Assembly (NCBI GenBank): GCA_964387585.1
Contig: CAYLWW010000057.1
Coordinates: forward strand, 1-10,375
Direction of reading: 5' to 3'
Length of the DNA stretch: 10,375 nucleotides
DNA from: CAYLWW01 sp964387585
Lineage (GTDB): Bacteria; Pseudomonadota; Alphaproteobacteria; Rickettsiales; Midichloriaceae
Below are positions 7,726 through 10,375 of this stretch, in pieces (position 1 is the stretch's first letter; each line of letters begins with the position of its first letter). Made by a program: the position numbers and the translations under genes. Below the pieces are notes generated by a model that was not told the origin of the DNA, ran no database searches, and saw only the letters and a list, made by a program, of their open reading frames with translations.

Positions 7726-8736
7726 ATGAATAAGCTTAATATTATAGCTTTCCAGATAGATGATTTATCTAACCTTAACATGTTTTATGATACGTCATTA
7801 ATTATAGCTTATGAACTCCAACAACGTGGATTCGAGATTTTTTTCTATCACCCAAACGATATACGTTGGATTGATAACGCCATTATAGCTCAAGGAAAAA
7901 AAGTAAGAATTAAGTATTCTGAAAGAAAAAAATTTGATATTGACAATATTTCAAATGATTATGAGCTTAGCTTACGTTCTATATTATTGGTATTAGTTAG
8001 GCAGAATCCTCCTTTTGATATAAATTATATAACTAACTCTTATTTATTAGAAGAGTTAAGTAGTGATACTTTAGTATTAAATAATCCTCAATCTATTCGT
8101 AATTGTCCTGAGAAATTAGTTACTTTAGGCTTATCAGAATTAATACCACCTACTATAGTAACTAATAATTTAGTTACCTTATTAGACTTCTTATCTACGC
8201 ATAAGCACATAGTTTTAAAACCATTATATGGATACGGCGGTAGTAATGTTGTAGATTTTCTATATAATCATGATCATATAGAAAAATTAAAGTTAGAGCT
8301 GGAAAAATATATCGCTACCAATTCATATTCTTGGATTATAGCTCAAAAATTTTTACCTGAAATTTTAAAAGGCGACACTAGAGTCATGATAGTTGATAAC
8401 GAAATTTTAACTTCTTTTAAGCGTTGTCCTAAAAAAAATAGTTTTATTAGTAATATGGTTCAAGGCGGGGTTCCTCAAGCTACATCGCTAAATGAAAAAG
8501 AACTAAAAGTATGTGAGTATGTGATAAATAAACTAAAAAGTATTGATATATTTATGGCAGGATTAGACATAATAGATGGTAAATTAATTGAAGTAAATGT
8601 TACTTCTCCAACTGGCATTGTACAAGCAAATTTAATATATGATGAAGCATTTGAAAAGATAGTGGTAGATAAGATTGAAAGAAAGTTAATTGATTGGTAT
8701 AAACAGCAGTTAGATATTGATTTAAATTTTAAATAA
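7726..8736 (+). CDS. gshB: Glutathione synthase
   Basis: GshB is a cytoplasmic ATP-grasp ligase that joins gamma-glutamylcysteine and glycine to give glutathione. The 336-residue protein shows the N-terminal substrate-binding part with VRQNPPFDINYI (91-102), the linker NNPQSIRNCPEKL (119-131), the ATP-grasp core with KPLYGYGGSNV (165-175), QKFLPEILKGDTRVMIVD (207-224), and the family-specific NVTSPTGI (291-298) near the magnesium-binding end. This resembles the E. coli NVTSP block and separates it from other ATP-grasp enzymes. It is about 20 residues longer than E. coli GshB, mostly at the C-terminus. The ATG at 7726 fits the family start, and no Shine-Dalgarno site is evident. The partner gene gshA is not in this window. 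In many alphaproteobacteria a YicC-family gene lies between mltG and gmk; here gshB takes that position. Confidence 0.92.
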   Translation: MNKLNIIAFQIDDLSNLNMFYDTSLIIAYELQQRGFEIFFYHPNDIRWIDNAIIAQGKKVRIKYSERKKFDIDNISNDYELSLRSILLVLVRQNPPFDINYITNSYLLEELSSDTLVLNNPQSIRNCPEKLVTLGLSELIPPTIVTNNLVTLLDFLSTHKHIVLKPLYGYGGSNVVDFLYNHDHIEKLKLELEKYIATNSYSWIIAQKFLPEILKGDTRVMIVDNEILTSFKRCPKKNSFISNMVQGGVPQATSLNEKELKVCEYVINKLKSIDIFMAGLDIIDGKLIEVNVTSPTGIVQANLIYDEAFEKIVVDKIERKLIDWYKQQLDIDLNFK

Positions 8737-8755
8737 TTTAATTTAATTGACTTAA

Positions 8756-8787
8756 AATTTTATGCTTCAAATATTAAGCATAAAATT
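8756..8787 (+). promoter_or_regulatory. Stem-loop in the gshB-gmk gap
   Basis: AATTTTATGCTT (8756-8767) and AAGCATAAAATT (8776-8787) pair perfectly over 12 bp with an 8-nt loop. It lies 19 bp after the gshB stop and 26 bp before the gmk start, in the widest gap of the operon. It lacks GC pairs and a following T-run, so it is a poor intrinsic terminator. An mRNA processing or stability hairpin is as likely. A TTGACT at 8747-8752 resembles a -35 box, but the nearest -10-like TATTAA (8772-8777) is at 19-bp spacing. Confidence 0.45.
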
Positions 8788-8813
8788 ACTTAACATTTAT
8801 ACTTTATCGATTA

Positions 8814-9464
8814 ATGATAGAAAAAATAACACGTCGCGGATTAATGTTTATAATTTCTGCTCCTTCTGGAGCTGGTAAAACAACTCTAACAAAGTTGTTA
8901 TGCGAAGCAGATGAACACATTTTCCCCTCAATTTCTGTTACTACTAGATCAAAAAGACCTAATGAAAAAGAAGATGTTGATTACATCTTTAGAAATGAGG
9001 CTGATTTTATGCAGATGATAGAGAAAAAGGAATTATTGGAATATGCTAAGGTATTTGATAATTATTATGGAACTCCTAAATCTACTGTAGAAAAAAGGCT
9101 TGAAAAAGGCGAAGATGTTTTATTTGATATAGAATGGCAAGGGCAAAGACAGCTTACTAATATAGCTAGAGATGATGCTGTTAGTATATTTATGTTACCC
9201 CCTTCTAAGGAAGAATTATTGCGGAGGTTGGAAGCTAGAAGCCAAGATAATCATGAAGTAATAAAAAAGAGGTTGGAGTATGTCAATACTGAGCTATCTC
9301 ATTGGCAAGAATATGATTATGTAATAATTAATCGTCAACTAGATGATAGCTTAAATAAACTTTTATCGATTTTAAAAGCTGAAAGATTAAAAAAAGCTCG
9401 TAGATTAGGCCTACCTGCTTTTGTTAATAATTTAATGACTCAATCGTTTGAAAACAAAGTTTGA
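8814..9464 (+). CDS. gmk: Guanylate kinase
   Basis: Gmk phosphorylates GMP to GDP with ATP in the cytoplasm, an essential step towards GTP and hence also (p)ppGpp. The 216-residue length is typical. The P-loop APSGAGKTT is at 16-24, the GMP-binding SVTTRSKRPNEKEDVDYIF at 41-59 and YYGTP at 84-88, DIEWQGQ at 105-111, and the lid segment RRLEARSQD at 137-145. The ATG at 8814 places the P-loop slightly later than in E. coli, through a short basic N-terminus (MIEKITRRG). No Shine-Dalgarno site is visible. It lies 77 bp after gshB and 10 bp before the DUF2155 gene. Sharing an operon with spoT would link GTP supply and alarmone metabolism, which is an inference. Confidence 0.96.
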   Translation: MIEKITRRGLMFIISAPSGAGKTTLTKLLCEADEHIFPSISVTTRSKRPNEKEDVDYIFRNEADFMQMIEKKELLEYAKVFDNYYGTPKSTVEKRLEKGEDVLFDIEWQGQRQLTNIARDDAVSIFMLPPSKEELLRRLEARSQDNHEVIKKRLEYVNTELSHWQEYDYVIINRQLDDSLNKLLSILKAERLKKARRLGLPAFVNNLMTQSFENKV

Positions 9465-9474
9465 TATGTAACTT

Positions 9475-10005
9475 ATGATGCCAAATATTGTTACTGAAGT
9501 TATATTATATTCACTACTGTTTGTGCTAAGTTATAATAGTGTAATAAAAGAAAGCGTAGCTATTGATACTCAAGTTAGTAATATTGATACTAATCAAAAT
9601 ATACAACAGAGCGTTGACTCAATATTTAACGAATATGATCAATATAATACTGACCCTAGTTTTGATAAAGATGGTAAGTCCCATAATATAAAACAAGGTA
9701 AGTTTTATAATACTGCATATATAATAGCTATTAATTCTAATATTGGTAAAAAATCTATTTTAAAAGTTAGTATAGATAACCCTATGCTTTTTGGTAACTT
9801 TAAGATTACCTTAGCAACATGTTGGCAAGAAAGTAGTTTGGTTTATGCTCCTGAGAGTGAAGCTCTTATTGAGATTATTGATGAATCAGATCAAAATTTA
9901 AAACAAGTATTTTCAGGTTGGATTATGTCTAATCATAGAGCTGTTTCTCAACCTTATTCCCATAATTACTATTTTTTCTTAAGTAGTTGCAATGGTATTG
10001 GGTGA
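9475..10005 (+). CDS. DUF2155-family protein, probably exported
   Basis: This 176-residue protein begins with a hydrophobic stretch (about residues 5-20) resembling a signal peptide or membrane anchor; a possible cleavage site follows SVA (27-29). A low-complexity, Asn/Asp/Gln-rich linker (about 30-75) precedes the conserved domain (about 77-173). I match that domain to DUF2155 from its pattern: a GKKSILKVSI strand (91-100), LFGNFKITLATCW (105-117), an acidic LIEIIDE (131-137), VFSGWIM (145-151) and a final Cys (C172) that could pair with C116. DUF2155 proteins are common in alphaproteobacteria and have no established function. The family usually shows SSSPALS-like residues after GWMF; here they are SNHRAVS, so this is a divergent member. 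The gene starts 10 bp after gmk and is probably translated from the same message. The transposase remnant lies immediately downstream. Confidence 0.72.
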   Translation: MMPNIVTEVILYSLLFVLSYNSVIKESVAIDTQVSNIDTNQNIQQSVDSIFNEYDQYNTDPSFDKDGKSHNIKQGKFYNTAYIIAINSNIGKKSILKVSIDNPMLFGNFKITLATCWQESSLVYAPESEALIEIIDESDQNLKQVFSGWIMSNHRAVSQPYSHNYYFFLSSCNGIG

Positions 10006-10019
10006 TTAAAAATGATGAA

Positions 10020-10040
10020 AGAGGGATAAATTACCCCTCT
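10020..10040 (-). terminator. Palindrome next to the transposase end; possible terminator or IS end
   Basis: Arms 10020-10029 and 10031-10040 are complementary except for one mismatch. As a hairpin, AGAGGG pairs with CCCTCT around 9 nt. On the minus strand it is followed by a T-rich tract, which fits an intrinsic terminator for the transposase. It lies 14 bp after the DUF2155 stop and 14 bp beyond the transposase stop, so it could also be part of the insertion element's terminal repeat. No T-run follows on the plus strand. Confidence 0.4.
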
Positions 10041-10054
10041 AATGAGTAATATAG

Positions 10055-10375
10055 TCATTCCAATTGATAATTATAGAATTCAAAGGCTTGATCGATAGCA
10101 TATTGTAAAGAAATAGAATGATTAAATAATAATGTTTTAATTTTTTGCTTGAGGTTAGCCCAGAAAGTTTCAATGAGATTAAGGTCAGGAGAATAAGGAG
10201 GTAAGAAAAGTATCATACAACCACCATTTTCAATGAGATTTTTAGTTTTTTCAGATTTGTGGAAGGTAGCATTATCCATAATCACAACTTACCCATGTTT
10301 TAAAGTTGGCACAAGAAAGTGTTGGATCCAAAAATTAAACAATTTTGTGTTGCAAGTTCCTTGAAAACAAGGGGG
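10055..10375 (-). pseudogene. IS630-family transposase, C-terminal part, nonsense-mutated
   Basis: The minus strand encodes the catalytic C-terminal part of an IS630/Tc1-type DDE transposase. The second catalytic Asp is in VIMDNATFHKS, and the Glu is in PPYSPDLNLIETFWANLK. The normal stop is at 10057-10055. The frame is interrupted by TAA at 10291-10289, yet it continues in the same frame to the window edge for 28 more codons (PPCFQGTCN, FWIQHFLVPTLKHG), which also match the family. Family members typically read Gln just before VVIMDN, so one CAA-to-TAA change explains the stop. An in-frame GTG at 10285 could start a 76-residue fragment, but that would lack the first Asp and the DNA-binding domain. 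The N-terminal part lies outside the window. This copy is presumably inactive. Confidence 0.88.

Noticed and set aside
1..10375. CRISPR array, tRNA/rRNA genes, toxin-antitoxin or defence system
   Set aside because: No regularly spaced repeats, cloverleaf-like sequence, or small paired toxin/antitoxin frames were found. Intact genes are all recognisable housekeeping or conserved-family genes.

Overview
The window is strongly A+T-rich. It carries alphaproteobacterial housekeeping genes with few recognisable Shine-Dalgarno sites, plus a decayed IS630-type transposase and a likely gene remnant. Together these fit an obligate intracellular or host-associated member of the Rickettsiales (Rickettsiaceae or Midichloriaceae type). 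This placement is an inference from composition and gene content; the sequence alone does not fix the genus. Nothing here is a clearly new multi-gene system. Most of the window is conserved core metabolism.

Layout, left to right. Positions 1-391 hold no intact gene. The minus strand at about 89-359 reads as a protein broken by two frameshifts, probably a pseudogene. Three minus-strand genes follow, transcribed right to left: mraY (4072-2981) and murD (2933-1434), a surviving two-gene piece of the division/cell-wall (dcw) cluster, then galU (1357-392). A 352-bp divergent intergenic region (4073-4424) separates them from the plus-strand genes. It contains a plausible promoter for each side and a perfect 17-bp inverted repeat.

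On the plus strand are spoT/rsh (4425-6635), mltG (6673-7689), gshB (7726-8736), gmk (8814-9464) and a DUF2155 protein gene (9475-10005). Gaps are 37, 36, 77 and 10 bp, so they probably form one operon, perhaps with a second control point at the stem-loop before gmk. The C-terminal part of an IS630-family transposase lies on the minus strand at the right edge. It carries an in-frame TAA and runs off the window.

How the genes fit together. MraY and MurD make peptidoglycan precursors (lipid I and UDP-MurNAc-dipeptide). MltG cuts nascent glycan strands. GalU supplies UDP-glucose for envelope sugars. SpoT/Rsh makes and degrades (p)ppGpp, and Gmk makes GDP, which after conversion to GTP is a substrate for (p)ppGpp, so two nucleotide-signalling genes share an operon with an envelope gene. 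GshB makes glutathione. The most notable points are the complete, apparently bifunctional spoT, the inverted repeat upstream of it, gshB lying between mltG and gmk, and the two decayed genes at the window edges.
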